Assembly: GCA_009763385.1 (NCBI GenBank)
Contig: CM019831.1
Coordinates: 111,130,680 to 111,194,679, forward strand
DNA from: Coix lacryma-jobi var. lacryma-jobi
Lineage: Eukaryota; Streptophyta; Magnoliopsida; Poales; Poaceae
DNA: 64,000 nucleotides
Direction of reading: 5' to 3'
A program made the position numbers and the translations under genes. Every line of letters starts with the position of its first letter. Positions within the stretch are counted from its first letter, which is position 1. The notes below the pieces were generated by a model. It had not been told where the DNA came from and did not search any database. It was given only the letters and a program-made list of their open reading frames with translations. This document shows, piece after piece, positions 35,812 to 47,446 of this stretch.

Positions 35812-37277
35812 TGTTGACGCTCACTAATGCTCATAATTAACCATCAACTATTGCATGAAATGGCACTAAATGAATCACAAAGCATAGTTGTAGGGTTTGA
35901 AACTAACAAGTTCCACGAGTTTTGGTGCTCTCACTTGTTTTGTATGACATCCATGTTTTTACCATATAAAAGTATCTCAAGTGATGAAACAGAGCACACC
36001 ATTGCGAAGATCTCGTCGAGACGATCGAAACAGACATATGATTTGCTATATTTGGAGTCCCGGAGCGAGAGTCTTCGATGGATATGACTTGGAAGATTCT
36101 AGAACATTCCAGAACATTCTAGAAGACATGAGAAGGCGACCCACGGAAGGTGGGGCCCACCTGTCCTAGAGGCAGACCGACCGGTCTCCTCCCTGGACCG
36201 ACCAGTCTGGTGTAGGGCCCAAACTCGACCCCTTCGCGTGGCGCACTCCAACCGACATCTCCAACGCGTTTTGGCCCATTAAGGCCCATGTGCATATGGC
36301 GAAGGATTTAGTCCCACATCGCTTGCCCAAGGTGGAGGGGAGGCCAGGAGCCCCTATATAATAAACCCAGGACCCCCCTGAGGCAACACATCATCATGGA
36401 GTTGTAGAGGCGTCCCTCGAATGGATGACATTTCTTCTCTATGTAATTAGGTTTAGATTTTCCAATGTAATAGATTAACTCTAGTCGGGAGTTAGGGAGA
36501 GCAGAGTTGCGCTCCGATTCCGGAGGAGTCTTCAGAGTTTTGGTATGTCTTTGTATCTTTTCTTTATAAGACTTATGCTTTAATATATTTATCTTCTATA
36601 TTTACTTTATGCCTTTCATATTATGATTAATATAGTTGTTATGTTCTAGCATAGGATCTCCGCTCGTATCGAGTGCTCTAGTTATAGGCCATAATTAGAG
36701 TAGTAATCGATAGATTAGACTTGGTGTTTAGTCTATAGGTTACTTGAGGTTGCGCTCAACCCCATGGATAGTTGTGGTAGCCCCAGGTGGTGACAGCCCT
36801 GATGGCCGACGTATTCCACCACGTTCGGGTTGATGTTCGTAGGACCGTAGTCAGAACTTCCCAAACCCCCTTCTCATCCCTTTCTGTGGTTGGTGTTCTG
36901 ATGTCCCGAAGTGTTATTATATGACTGCTATATCTTTTCATCCTTGTTACCTTAGAACTCAAGTAATAGAGAAGTACATAAGAACCTTGATCTCTCCCGC
37001 TGTCCTCCCACTATAGTTATCTTTACAGTTATCATTGAATTCTCATTTATTGTGTTTTCATTCATTATCATATCATATATCATTCACTCCTGCTTTAGTC
37101 TAATTAGTACTCTGAGTTAGTAGATGCATGATAGTGAGTTATCAGATTCTTGACCCTTGCTTCCCAGTGGTAAAATATAAATAACGATCCTGGAATACTC
37201 TCGGTAAAATGCTACAATGATGTTCTGTGCGCTTGCGGAATCTTTCATATTCTTATTTGCACTAACGAATGTCAACA
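35812..37277 (+). repeat. Athila-type 5' LTR
   Basis: 1466 bp, TGTTGACGC...GTCAACA, followed by a primer-binding site, so it is a 5' LTR. TATA box at about 36355. GACCGACCGG-type self-complementary motifs lie at about 36174-36210. The TCGTCGAGACGATCGA block (about 36010) is shared with the LTRs at 23947 and 56341. It is inserted directly after the copia-2 zinc knuckle. No matching right LTR or target duplication (expected CCCAA) was seen. Confidence 0.82.
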
Positions 37278-40200
37278 AGCATTTTTGGCGCCGTTGCCGG
37301 GGAAGCAATTGGTGTAAAGATTTTGATAATGATCTTGATGTCTGCTAATTTAGTGTACCACTAGCTTTAGTAGGATTACCCCTTGTTCTGTTGAGTGTGG
37401 AATAGACAGGACATCAGACGCCGTTTCGACCTTATGGCGAGCTTCCACGAGAATGAAGAACCAAGGGTGCCTGAATATTCAAGATCCATCATTAATTCTA
37501 GAATCCTGCCATCTCACACGTTTGTGTATACATATATATATTATTTATTCTAACCATGTGTAGATTGGAGAAAAGGTCGTCGTCACAAGAATTCAACTCT
37601 CATCCCATGTGACGGATATTTACGGTGCGCCACTCACAAATACCAGTTGTGAGTCATGGTAAGTATGATCAAGGTGAGACAGTCTTGCTCATGGACTTTA
37701 AACTTTATGAGTAGTTATCTTTTTAATTTCTTGCATACCAATGCATGTTTACTTTTAATCATTCATCCACCTCATTTAGTTTATGTTTTTCTCATATCAA
37801 GTGCATAACATGTTTAGTCCCTTGCATGCATTCATATCATCTCCATCTAAACAAAAAATATATATATATTAAAAAAAGAAAAAAAATATCCCTCATTGTG
37901 ATCATACTCTTTCATCTCTATTTGAATAAATCTCTTTTATGCTTTCATGCTACCTTTGTCTATGCTAGTATATTTTGGTTTGAAAGTACTTCAATTGGGT
38001 ACTTTCATAGGCTTTTTAAATTAAGCGTGGTGCTTAGGTTAAATAGTCTACCTTAATCAAATTAGACACGGAGTTTGGTTTGATTGTTGATCTGAAAATT
38101 GCTAGTGTAGACATTGGATATTTTGTTGGACTAACCCCTGCAGAGAACTCTAAATACACTTTGGGAAAGTCCTGAGATGAATTCAAATCAGAGATGAAGC
38201 AAGGCATACGGTGAACTGCATAATGAAGACTCAGCTCATTCATCGTTGATGAAAGAACTGTGAGTATTAAAGTTTATTTAAGTCTATCTTCTACTGCAAG
38301 TCATCTTTTGCCTTGAACCATGTTAAAATGCAGCCAACATAAAAATTGCTAGTCTATGCTAAAGTAATCCTAAAATCATCTTTTCATTAGCATGGATGAA
38401 TAACACATAGTTGTGGATAACAACCCATGTTTCAAATTCAGTACAATCCTTCGGGTATATGTCCACTAACATTTTGTAGGAGATGAGATTTGCTTGTTCA
38501 TGGTGTGAACTTAAAGATCCAAAAACCAACCCATGGATAGACAAAACTCATCATCAGACGAGTCACTAGTGATGTCGAAGGCAGACAAGCTTTGAGCCAT
38601 TCAAACGCCTAAGCCAGGACACTGATGATGAGTAGGATGCAACTCACCCCATATGGGCCAATCTGTGCCTATGCTCATCATTGTCGAAGACATCAACACC
38701 GACACCAACAACAAATATTAGGGTGATGATATGCCACTACATTATAACATTTATGTGTCATCCGAAGGAAGTCTGTTGGTGGTTGACTATGAAGACAAGT
38801 AGTGGAAGTTCTCCTCACTTCTAATCAATGCAACACAAGAGCTAGTTTGGGGGATGAGGTGAAACAACTTCAACAACAACAAGGTCTACAATTTCAACTC
38901 ATGAACATGTTGTTGAAGAAATATCCACCTACTTCACAAGCCAGCTTGGGGGAAACACAATTTCGTTGACTAGATTTGTTTCATGATCAAGGGTAGGAAG
39001 GAGAAATCCAGCTTCAAGACACTTTGACCTCCTACTCACCACTTTGATTAGTACGAGCCACTAGACACTGCCCCAGCCAAGAAGAAGAATATGATCCATC
39101 ACTCATTCTTGGAAGATCATTCTTGAACACTACCAATGTTGTCATTTATGTCGGACCTGGAGACATCCACTTTTGGGTCTTCGATCAAAAGGATTGCTGC
39201 TTCATCAACAACTACACCATTTATGAGCAGCCGAAGGAAACCAAGAGAAGACGTTGACTTAGCCGACAAAGAAAGAACCAACTGCCAGGAATTGAGGGAG
39301 ACATCATGAAGGATGAAGCCACTGCACTGTAAGAATTAGAAGATGAAGAGATAGTACCAGAGTCAACAAATCAAAAGAATAGCTGACAAAGTCTCCATCG
39401 TCTGGACTTATTGAGAACAAGACTCAGCTATCCCACTGGAGATAAGCAAGAGAAGACAAGCCATTTATGAACAACAACCAGCAAGACAAGAGAAGCTTTC
39501 ACAAGGTGGTTTGACACAATCACTCTTCAATGATAAAGTAACATTTCAAGGTAAGTGACCAACACTTTAAAAGCTTCTCCTTATTTCTGGTTTGCGCATA
39601 AATAAAGAACCAAACATGTTTAAGTTGCACCTCACTTGATCCAACCTAATCAACCCAACATGTTCAGTTCTTTACTCTTTATTCATGGCTTTACTCTCTC
39701 ACTATCTCACTATCTAAATGAGCTAAAATGTTATGCATCTAACCTTTGGAAGATGATATATCACAATCATGAAAAGATCGACACACTATACATAGATTAT
39801 CCTCCCTTGGGTTAAGTAATATAATCTGTTAAATATTTTTAAGATGCTACTTTCATTCTCATCTTCTGATCTTATCACTCATGTTATGATTGAATAGAAC
39901 ACATAAACAACAAGTTTATCTTGTGCAATGTGTCTAAGGTTAGAGAGGAATGAACAAAACTTTTGGTTCTGTTGGTGTTTTTCCACCAACAGAGCCCATG
40001 CACTTGATCTCTACCTTGTCTTTATGAGCAGGACACACTCTTGAGCAAAACATGGAGGGGTTTGTCAACTCCCAAATTCTACAGAGTGAAGGTCCTGGAT
40101 CTATAAGAACATACACACTGAGCAAGATGCTACCAACTTCCACAATCAAAGTTTCACTTCAAATTGTTGGGCGAATGAAGAACACGAGTGACACCATATC

Positions 40201-40390
40201 AAGAGGTGTAGTTATCAAGGTCTATATATCGGAATCAAATGATGCACCTCAGGAATGAACATGGTGAGAAGTCCTATTCAGAGGACTTAAAACATTGAAC
40301 CCTCGCCGAAAGGTAAATCGGTAGTTATCCATATTTATCTTTTCTGCATTAGTTTTCATTTTGCATATTTACTTTCCATCATCATATCTC
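37278..40390 (+). mobile_element. Interior of a degraded Athila-type element
   Basis: Starts with the primer site TGGCGCCGTTGCCGGGGA (37286-37303), which from memory matches the 3' end of plant tRNA-Asp at all 18 bases. A Gag-like start MASFHENEEPRVPEY follows at about 37435 and is soon lost. The rest is degraded: repeated stops, a TTTGGGGGATGAGGTG tract at about 38828, remnants of acidic/Gln-rich text, and a final A/T-rich segment with CGCCGAAAGGTAAATCGGTAG before the next LTR. No pol domain is recognisable. A younger Athila-type element follows at 40391. Confidence 0.6.
37286..37303 (+). promoter_or_regulatory. Primer-binding site, tRNA-Asp type
   Basis: TGGCGCCGTTGCCGGGGA, nine bases inside the LTR end CAACA. 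This primer type is known for Athila-lineage elements. Confidence 0.8.
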
Positions 40391-41707
40391 TGTTGACGGT
40401 GCTTAAAGCATCATTTCACCATCAAAATTTCACCCAAAACCAAGGTAAAACAACATAAAAAGTAGAAGATTTGGTTTATAACTAACCTATTTCCACATGT
40501 GCATAGTTTCTTATCTTAATGCAGGAAATAATGGAAATTGGGCCAAACAAGTGCACCAGGAGCAAGGCCAAGCCACTCTGGCCCATTTGGGCCTGAGTAG
40601 GGTGGCGGCCGCCACCTATTACTGGCGGCCGCCAGGTCACTCGTGCCAAAAGTGGCCCAAGCCACGTCATCGATCCGTGGGAGTCACCTCAAGCTCAAAT
40701 CTTGGCCATTGCACATTAAGGCGGTTTGATCCAAGGGCTAAGAAGAGTGTCACCTGGATAGTGGGCTTTGGACACGTGTCTAAACCCTAACCGGCCCTCA
40801 AACCGACTTGGGAGAGCAAATGAAGACCGTTGGATGAATGGCGGTTGCAACGGACGGCAGTGAGGTGGCGGGCGCCAGGGTTTGGTGGCGGGCGCCACCC
40901 CCCTAAACCCTAACCGACCTCCCCTCACTCTATAAGTACCCCCTAGCTCCCTAGCACTATAAATAGGCCCCCTTGAGCTCTCATTCGGAGAGCAGCACAC
41001 CATTCCTCACCATTTGGTTAGAGTAGCACACTTGCTATGATAGAGAGATTAGAGAGAGTGTGAGTGCCTCCCTAGAAGAGGAGCTGGAGAGGAGAAGAGT
41101 AGAAGTCTGGAGAGCTCCGGAGTTGTCGGAGACCCCTGCTTCTCTCTGCTCTGCGCTTCAACTTTGGTAACTTAGTATCTTATTCTATCTTCCAGTATTT
41201 ACTTTCAGTACTTGTGTGTTTGTTTCATTGCTTGATATTACTTTCAAGTGCTCTAGTTCTAGTACAGGGCTAGTAGTAGTAGTATATAGATTAAGTGTGG
41301 TACTTAGGCTCTATATTGCCAGTGAATACGGCTAGGCCCCCGGATAGCCGTGGTAGCAAGCAGGTGGTGACAGCCCTGTGCGCCTTGAATTCCACCACGT
41401 AGTTGGTCTAGTTTAACAGTAGGGCTCGTTGTGCTAGCGTTCAACCTAAGTCAGTGGTAAAGGCTAGTACGCTCACAATACACTAGTAAAGAACTTAAAT
41501 CACTAGAAGTCTAATAGAACTAGGATCTACCCCAGTAGATAGTGCCAGTTCCCTTCAACTATCCTAGATATCCTTACCCCCCTAGTTTTCTCAAAATCAC
41601 TTTGCGTTCCTCGTGGATTCGATACCCCAGAATACTCTGAGGTGAAAAGCTACAACTGACAACCGTGCGCTTGCGGTTTCTTCTGCGTGCCACCCGAGGT
41701 GTCAACA
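40391..41707 (+). repeat. 5' LTR of the Athila-type element
   Basis: 1317 bp, TGTTGACGG...GTCAACA. TATA box TATAAATA at about 40958. Two perfect TGGCGGCCGCCA palindromes lie at about 40604-40632 and two GGTGGCGGGCGCCA motifs at about 40864-40898, upstream of the TATA box. Confidence 0.9.
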
Positions 41708-41715
41708 AGCTTTTC

Positions 41716-41731
41716 TGGCGCCGTTGCCGGG
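41716..41731 (+). promoter_or_regulatory. Primer-binding site, tRNA-Asp-like
   Basis: TGGCGCCGTTGCCGGG, eight bases inside the LTR. It matches the first 16 bases of the site at 37286 and then diverges. Confidence 0.75.
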
Positions 41732-41784
41732 CAACGGTAGCTGATTTTTGAGACTAGAGTTAGGATCATCTTTATCCTCTCTGC

Positions 41785-44700
41785 ATGGAGAATCAATCTA
41801 TCTTACAATTCGCAGCTCCTAAGAGTTCACGATTAGAGCCACATTTATCATCACAACCTATATATGCCGATAGTTACGAATTGCGCCCTGACTTTATTAA
41901 CAAAGTTCAGGAGGGCATGTTTACGGGATCAGAAAATCCCTACATACATCTACGTGAGTTTGAGCAAGTATGTGCATGCTTGAACATTTCGGGCATTTCA
42001 CCTGACACTGTCAAGTGGAAGCTGTTTCCGTTCACTTTGACGGGAGCAGCTAAAACATGGCATGCTCGAACCATGGGAAGTGCCAGAGGAGACTGGGGAA
42101 CTTTACGGACCAAGTTTATCTTGACGTATTTCCCTGTCCACCGAGTGGTATGACTATGAGTAGAAGTGTTGACCTTTAGACAAAATGATAAGGAGACATT
42201 AGGGGAGGCTTGGGACCATTTTATTGGTTTAATCAATTCAGGACCCGATTTAGCCATACCCAATCCAGTGCTCCTTCAGCATTTTTATGTCGGTCTAGAG
42301 AAAGAGAGCGCTCTTCACCTTGATCATTCATAAGGTGGAGCGTTTCTTCATCTTTCTCCACGAGGTGGAAAGGAGGTTCTTGATAGAATTCTCGAGAATA
42401 CTCCTTATACTGGAGTTTTCGATGAAATCCCTGAGGAAGAAGTCGTAGAAACCCAAGTTTTGACCGTAGAACAACAAGAAGAGCCCGAGTCTAGCTCGTT
42501 GGACTTAGCGGAGCCTATTCCGTCCACATCTGGAAGAGAAATTCTTCCGGAATTTTTGGGCGAGATAGAGGATGATGTGTTTGAGGATTACAGAAATGCT
42601 ATGAACTACTCCGTTCAAGCTCTCCCATCCGACAAACCACTTCCTGAGTCCTCAGATGGAATCTATAGCCGAGAACGTCTTTTGGAACTTTCGGCTGTCA
42701 TGAGTCATGAATGGACAATGGAAGACAAAGTATCAGAAAACATCCCTCGCATAGATAAAGTACCTAGCGTAATAGATTGTCGAATTAGGGGAGAAAGGGC
42801 CTTTGCCTTTTACGACCCTGTCGTGGGAATTAATGTTCTTGCTAGTAATTACGTATCCAGAACATTCCCCGACCTTCAACGACATCCAACTAAACGGTGT
42901 TTAAGAGACCCACATGGTGACATCTTGGAAAGTGAAGGAATCCTAAAGATGGTCCCCATCCAAGTAGATGGAGCGGACATGGTCTTAGATTTCTACATTT
43001 TCGATGTAGTCCTTTTTGACATCTTCTTAGGACAACCGTGGTCCATACTTGCCTTGCAAGGACCATGTCAAGAGCACTTTAATGCTCAAATCGGTGGAAA
43101 AGAGTACTCAGTACCTTTCGTTCGTGCATTAAATTCTATTGTCGAACAACCACCAGAACCAGATCTTCTCGATCAAGCTAGAACCTCTACCCTTTATGAG
43201 TTGGCTCAGCCTGATTTTGAAGAAGATTCTGAGTTCTTTGTTGAAGAAGAAGCCGAGACAGATGAACCGTTTCGCTTAAACGAATCGGAAAAGCCATCTC
43301 GACCTTCCATAGAGCTAAAACCTCTGCCTGAAGGCCTGAGATACATCTTTCTAAACAAAGACCCCGAGACTCCCGTAATCATTAGCAGTAAGCTATCTGA
43401 AGAGGAAGTCCGTAGGTTAACCCTTGTCTTAGAAAAACACCAATCTGTCTTTGGCTATTCACTTCAAGATTTGAAGGGAATTAGTCCAAATCTCTGCACC
43501 CATCGTATCCCTCTCGATCCTGAGATACCCTCTTCAAGAGAGCCCCAAAGATGACTTAATAACGCTATGCGTGAAGTCGTGAAAAAGGAGGTCCTGAAAC
43601 TCTTGCACGCGGGAATTATTTATCCAGTTCCTTATAGTGAATGGGTAAGTCCCGTGCAAGTAGTTCCAAAGAAAGGAGGTATGACAGTCGTTAAGAATGA
43701 GAAAAATGAGTTAATCCCTCAACGCACTGTCACTGGATGGAGGATGTGTATAGACTATAGGAAGCTGAATAAAGCCACAAAGAAAGACCATTTCCCGCTT
43801 CCTTTTATAGATGAGATGCTAGAGAGATTGGCAAACCATTCCTTCTTTTGCTTCCTGGATGGATATTCTGGTTATCACCAAATCCCAATCCATCCAGATG
43901 ACCAAAGTAAGACCACTTTCACATGCCCGTATGGAACTTATGCCTATAGACGCATGTCCTTTGGACTTTGCAATGCGCCGGCATCTTTCCAACGGTGTAT
44001 GATGTCCATCTTTTCCGACATGATTGAACAAATCATGGAGGTATTCATGGACGACTTTTCGGTCTATGGGAAAACCTTTGACGATTGCCTAGCCAATTTA
44101 GACAAAGTCCTCCAACGCTGTGAAGAGAAGGACCTAGTTCTTAACTGGGAAAAGTGTCACTTCATGGTGCGGGAAGGAATTGTCCTAGGCCATCGAATTT
44201 CAGAACGTGGGATAGAAGTGGATAAAGCCAAAATCAATATAATTGAACAATTGCCACCACCCACTAATGTGAGAGAGATCCGAAGCTTCTTGGGCCATGC
44301 TGGCTTTAATAGAAGGTTTATTAAGGATTTCTCACAGGTCGCTAGACCCTTAACGAGCCTGTTAGCAAAAGACATCCCGTTCAAATTTGATGAGGATTGT
44401 CTACAAGCTTTCAATATTTTGAAAAAGGCTCTGACTTCGGCACCAATCATCCAACCCCCAGATTGGAATTTGCCGTTCGAAATCATGTGTGATGCTAGTG
44501 ATTATGCTGTGGGGGCCGTCCTTGGTCAAACTAAAGATAAGAAGCATTATGCTATTTCTTATGCTAGTAAGACCCTGACCGGCCCCCAGCTAAACTATGC
44601 AACCACAGAAAAGGAACTTTTGGCTATAGTCTTTGCCATAGACAAGTTTAGATCTTACTTAGTGGGAGCTAAGGTGATTGTTTATACCGATCACTCTGCT

Positions 44701-46212
44701 CTGAAATATCTCTTCACTAAGAAAGATGCTAAACCAAGGTTGATCCATTGGATCCTTCTCCTTCAAGAATTTGACCTGGAAATAAGAGACAAGAAGGGAG
44801 TAGAGAATTCAGTAGCTGATCACTTGTCTAGACTACAAGTCAATAATTCGGACAATCTCCCAATAAATGACTTTCTTCGCGATGATACCCTTTTAAAAGT
44901 CACATATACCAACCCTTGGTATGCAAACATCGTGAATTTTATAGTCACCGGCTATGTCCCGCCGGGGGAGAATAAAAAGAAACTGCTATATCAAAGCAGA
45001 ACGCACCTGTGGGATGAACCATATCTCTATAAGGTCTGTGCAGATGGACTCTTGAGAAAATGTGTCCCCATAGAAGAAGCAACAAAAATCATAGATAGAT
45101 GTCACTCCGCCAAATATGGAGGACACTATGGAGCTTTTTGGACACATGCTAAAATATGGCAAAGTGGTTTTTATTGGCCATCAATGTACGAGGACACAAA
45201 GAATTATGTGAGACGTTGTCCTCGTTGCCAAAAGCATGGTAACATTAATGCCCGAGATGCTATGCCTCTCGTGAACAATCTCCAAGTTGAACTGTTCGAT
45301 GTTTGGGGTATAGACTTCATGGGCCCCTTTCCTAAATCCTATGACGTCGAGTACATTCTTGTGGCTGTGGATTATGTCTCGAAATGGGTAGAAGCCATAC
45401 CCTGTCGAGCGGCAGATGCTAAACATTCGAAGAAAATGTTCCAAGAAAACATCTTTCCTCGTTTTGGAGTTCCTAGACAAGTCATTAGTGACGGAGGCCC
45501 TCATTTCATAGATAAGAGCTTCCGACATTTCTTAGATAGTCAAGGAGTCCAACATAATGTAGCCACTGCATACCACCCCCAAACAAGTGGACAGGCCGAA
45601 ACGTCCAATGAACAAATAAAGAATATCTTGCAAAAGACGGTAGAAGAAATGGGAAAGGGATGGAAACATAAGTTACCCGAAGCTCTGTGGGCCTATCGGA
45701 CCGCCTATAAGACCCCGATTGGAATGTCCCCATACCAACTAGTTTATGGAAAAACTTGTCATCTTCCTGTTGAGCTTGAGTTCAAAGCTCATTGGGCCAT
45801 TAAGAAATGGAACATGGACCTTGACCAAGCTGGCCAAAATAGGAAGATGCAAATTTCCGAACTAGAAGAATGGCGAGAGAAAGCCTATCATAGTTCCAAG
45901 CTCTATAAAGAGAAGACTAAGAGATGGCACGATAAACGGATCAAAAAGAAAGAGTTCAAAGTAGGAGATAAAGTTTTACTCTTTAACTCCCGTGTTCGAC
46001 TTTTCGGACACGGTAAACTTCGAAGCAAATGGGAAGGACCCTTCAAGGTTGTTGCAACCTCATCCCATGGAGCCGTCACATTAGAAAGTGACGATGGGCA
46101 AATCTTCAAAGTCAATGGACAAAGATTAAAAATATTCTATGACTTTGATAAAAATGAGCTAAACGAAATTGATATAATTAACATTGAAGTAGCTCAAGCC
46201 CATGACAATTAA
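41785..46212 (+). pseudogene. Athila-type Gag-Pol, four in-frame stops
   Basis: One frame of about 1475 codons from ATG 41785, interrupted by stops at 42151, 42157, 42331 and 43552 with no frameshift. Gag: DFINKVQEGMFTGSENPYIHL, KWKLFPFTLTGAAKTWHARTM, and beyond the first stops LTFRQNDKETLGEAWDHFIGL. Protease-like region around 42780-43110 (GADMVLDFYIFD, LFDIFLGQPWSIL). RT from about 43567 with [26 protein letters not shown] and FMDD at 44044-44055. RNase [16 protein letters not shown] and [11 protein letters not shown]. Integrase zinc region ([19 protein letters not shown]) and catalytic D, D, E ([28 protein letters not shown]). There is no chromodomain. The pol part after 43567 is open for 881 codons. 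The stop at 43552 is a TGA in a place where relatives have Arg, consistent with CpG decay. Confidence 0.92.
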
Positions 46213-46591
46213 TGGATGGACCCAATTTACCCCTTGTCCATTTTATGCACCTAGTCCATCCAAAACCCCGAGAAAGGCCTCTTTTAGGCCCAACCAAGCC
46301 ATTTCAACCTCGGAACTTTGAAATTTAGGAGGCTTACCTTCTCCCGCTCGATGCCCGGCGAAGGAGGAGTGGCGGCCGCCACCAAACCCTGGCGCCCGCC
46401 ACTCTAGATGGTGGTTTAGAAGCCCTTCTCCACGTGGCAGCTAATCCCGAGCTCGGGAGAGTTAAAGAAGGAGGAGATGAGGACGAGTTAGTTCATCTAA
46501 GGCTTATCCCTCCACTTCTCCCTCTTCTTAAAAGAACTCTTTCTTCTCCCTCCATCTATTCACGAAGCCTAGCTAAGCCTCCTCCAAAACC

Positions 46592-47446
46592 ATGTCGTCT
46601 CCATGGAAATCCGAGTCCTATAACCCTCAAGGATCCATCTCGTCCTCCACACAAGCCGTCATCCGATCTTTGATCGACGACGACATGGAGGTACTTGACG
46701 TGCCTCCTTTAGCAATGGTGCTGCCAGACGGCACTTATGTCAAGGGGACACCACCGGAGGGCGCAGGGAAGGCACCAGCCACCACTCCAGTGGCGGGCGC
46801 CACCCCTGCTGGGCGGCCACCAGGGGTGAAACGCCCCCTGGCTTCGTCTCTGCTCCGTCTTCATCCTCCTCCAGTGGCGCCACCCGAGAAGAAACTGAGG
46901 ACGCCCACCAGGCCGACCACAGGGGAGATCACCCCGAGGAAGTCTCCAGCCGTCAAGGCCAGGGGTGATGAAACGCCCTCTCCATCAAGGGCGAAATCCA
47001 GGGTCAGCTTTCGCTCGGATAGCCACACCCGGAGCTACAGCCCCAATCCCAAGAGGGCTAAACTGGAGGTGTACGGCGTGAGAATGCCCGATGGGCATTA
47101 TGAGAAGAGGCTGTGTGAGCGTGAGGTGAGCACTCATGACTCCAATGGGTCGCTCTCCGAGCCATCCGTGCGCCGCCGTCTCAACCCATCGCCGGCAGGA
47201 GTCCCCGGCGAGATGGAGCACAGCGGTGGTGAGGAGGGGTTAACCCTCGAAAAACTCACCGCCGAGGTGAAGAAGCTGCACAAGGAGAAGAGCGCCTTGG
47301 AGGATCAAGTCGCAGAGATAGCCCTCTGGCGAATGGACATGGAGGATCGGTTCACCATCCTCCGCAAGGGCTGCACCTTGAAGATCAAGCGTCTCTTCAA
47401 AGAGACGGGCTTCGAGGATCTCTACGAGGCCCCTCCATTAGATTAG
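46592..47446 (+). CDS. Accessory ORF in the env-like position
   Basis: 284 codons from ATG 46592 (MSSPWKSESYNPQGS), 380 bp after pol in the same sense. Residues about 45-160 are Pro/Ala/Ser/Arg-rich with basic patches (PPEKKLRTPTRP, SPNPKRAKLEV) that could serve as nuclear-localisation signals. The C-terminus (LEKLTAEVKKLHKEKSALE to RKGCTLKIKRLFKE) is a likely coiled coil. I see no signal peptide and no membrane span, so it is not a typical envelope protein despite its place. It is complete although gag-pol of the same copy has four stops. I do not recognise the family. Its build (Pro-rich N-terminus, coiled-coil C-terminus) resembles the unrelated accessory ORF at 16429-17460. Confidence 0.75.
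   Translation: MSSPWKSESYNPQGSISSSTQAVIRSLIDDDMEVLDVPPLAMVLPDGTYVKGTPPEGAGKAPATTPVAGATPAGRPPGVKRPLASSLLRLHPPPVAPPEKKLRTPTRPTTGEITPRKSPAVKARGDETPSPSRAKSRVSFRSDSHTRSYSPNPKRAKLEVYGVRMPDGHYEKRLCEREVSTHDSNGSLSEPSVRRRLNPSPAGVPGEMEHSGGEEGLTLEKLTAEVKKLHKEKSALEDQVAEIALWRMDMEDRFTILRKGCTLKIKRLFKETGFEDLYEAPPLD

Noticed and set aside
39940..40258. Small frames at 39940-40258 on both strands
   Set aside because: No recognisable domain; they lie in degraded Athila-type 3' sequence.
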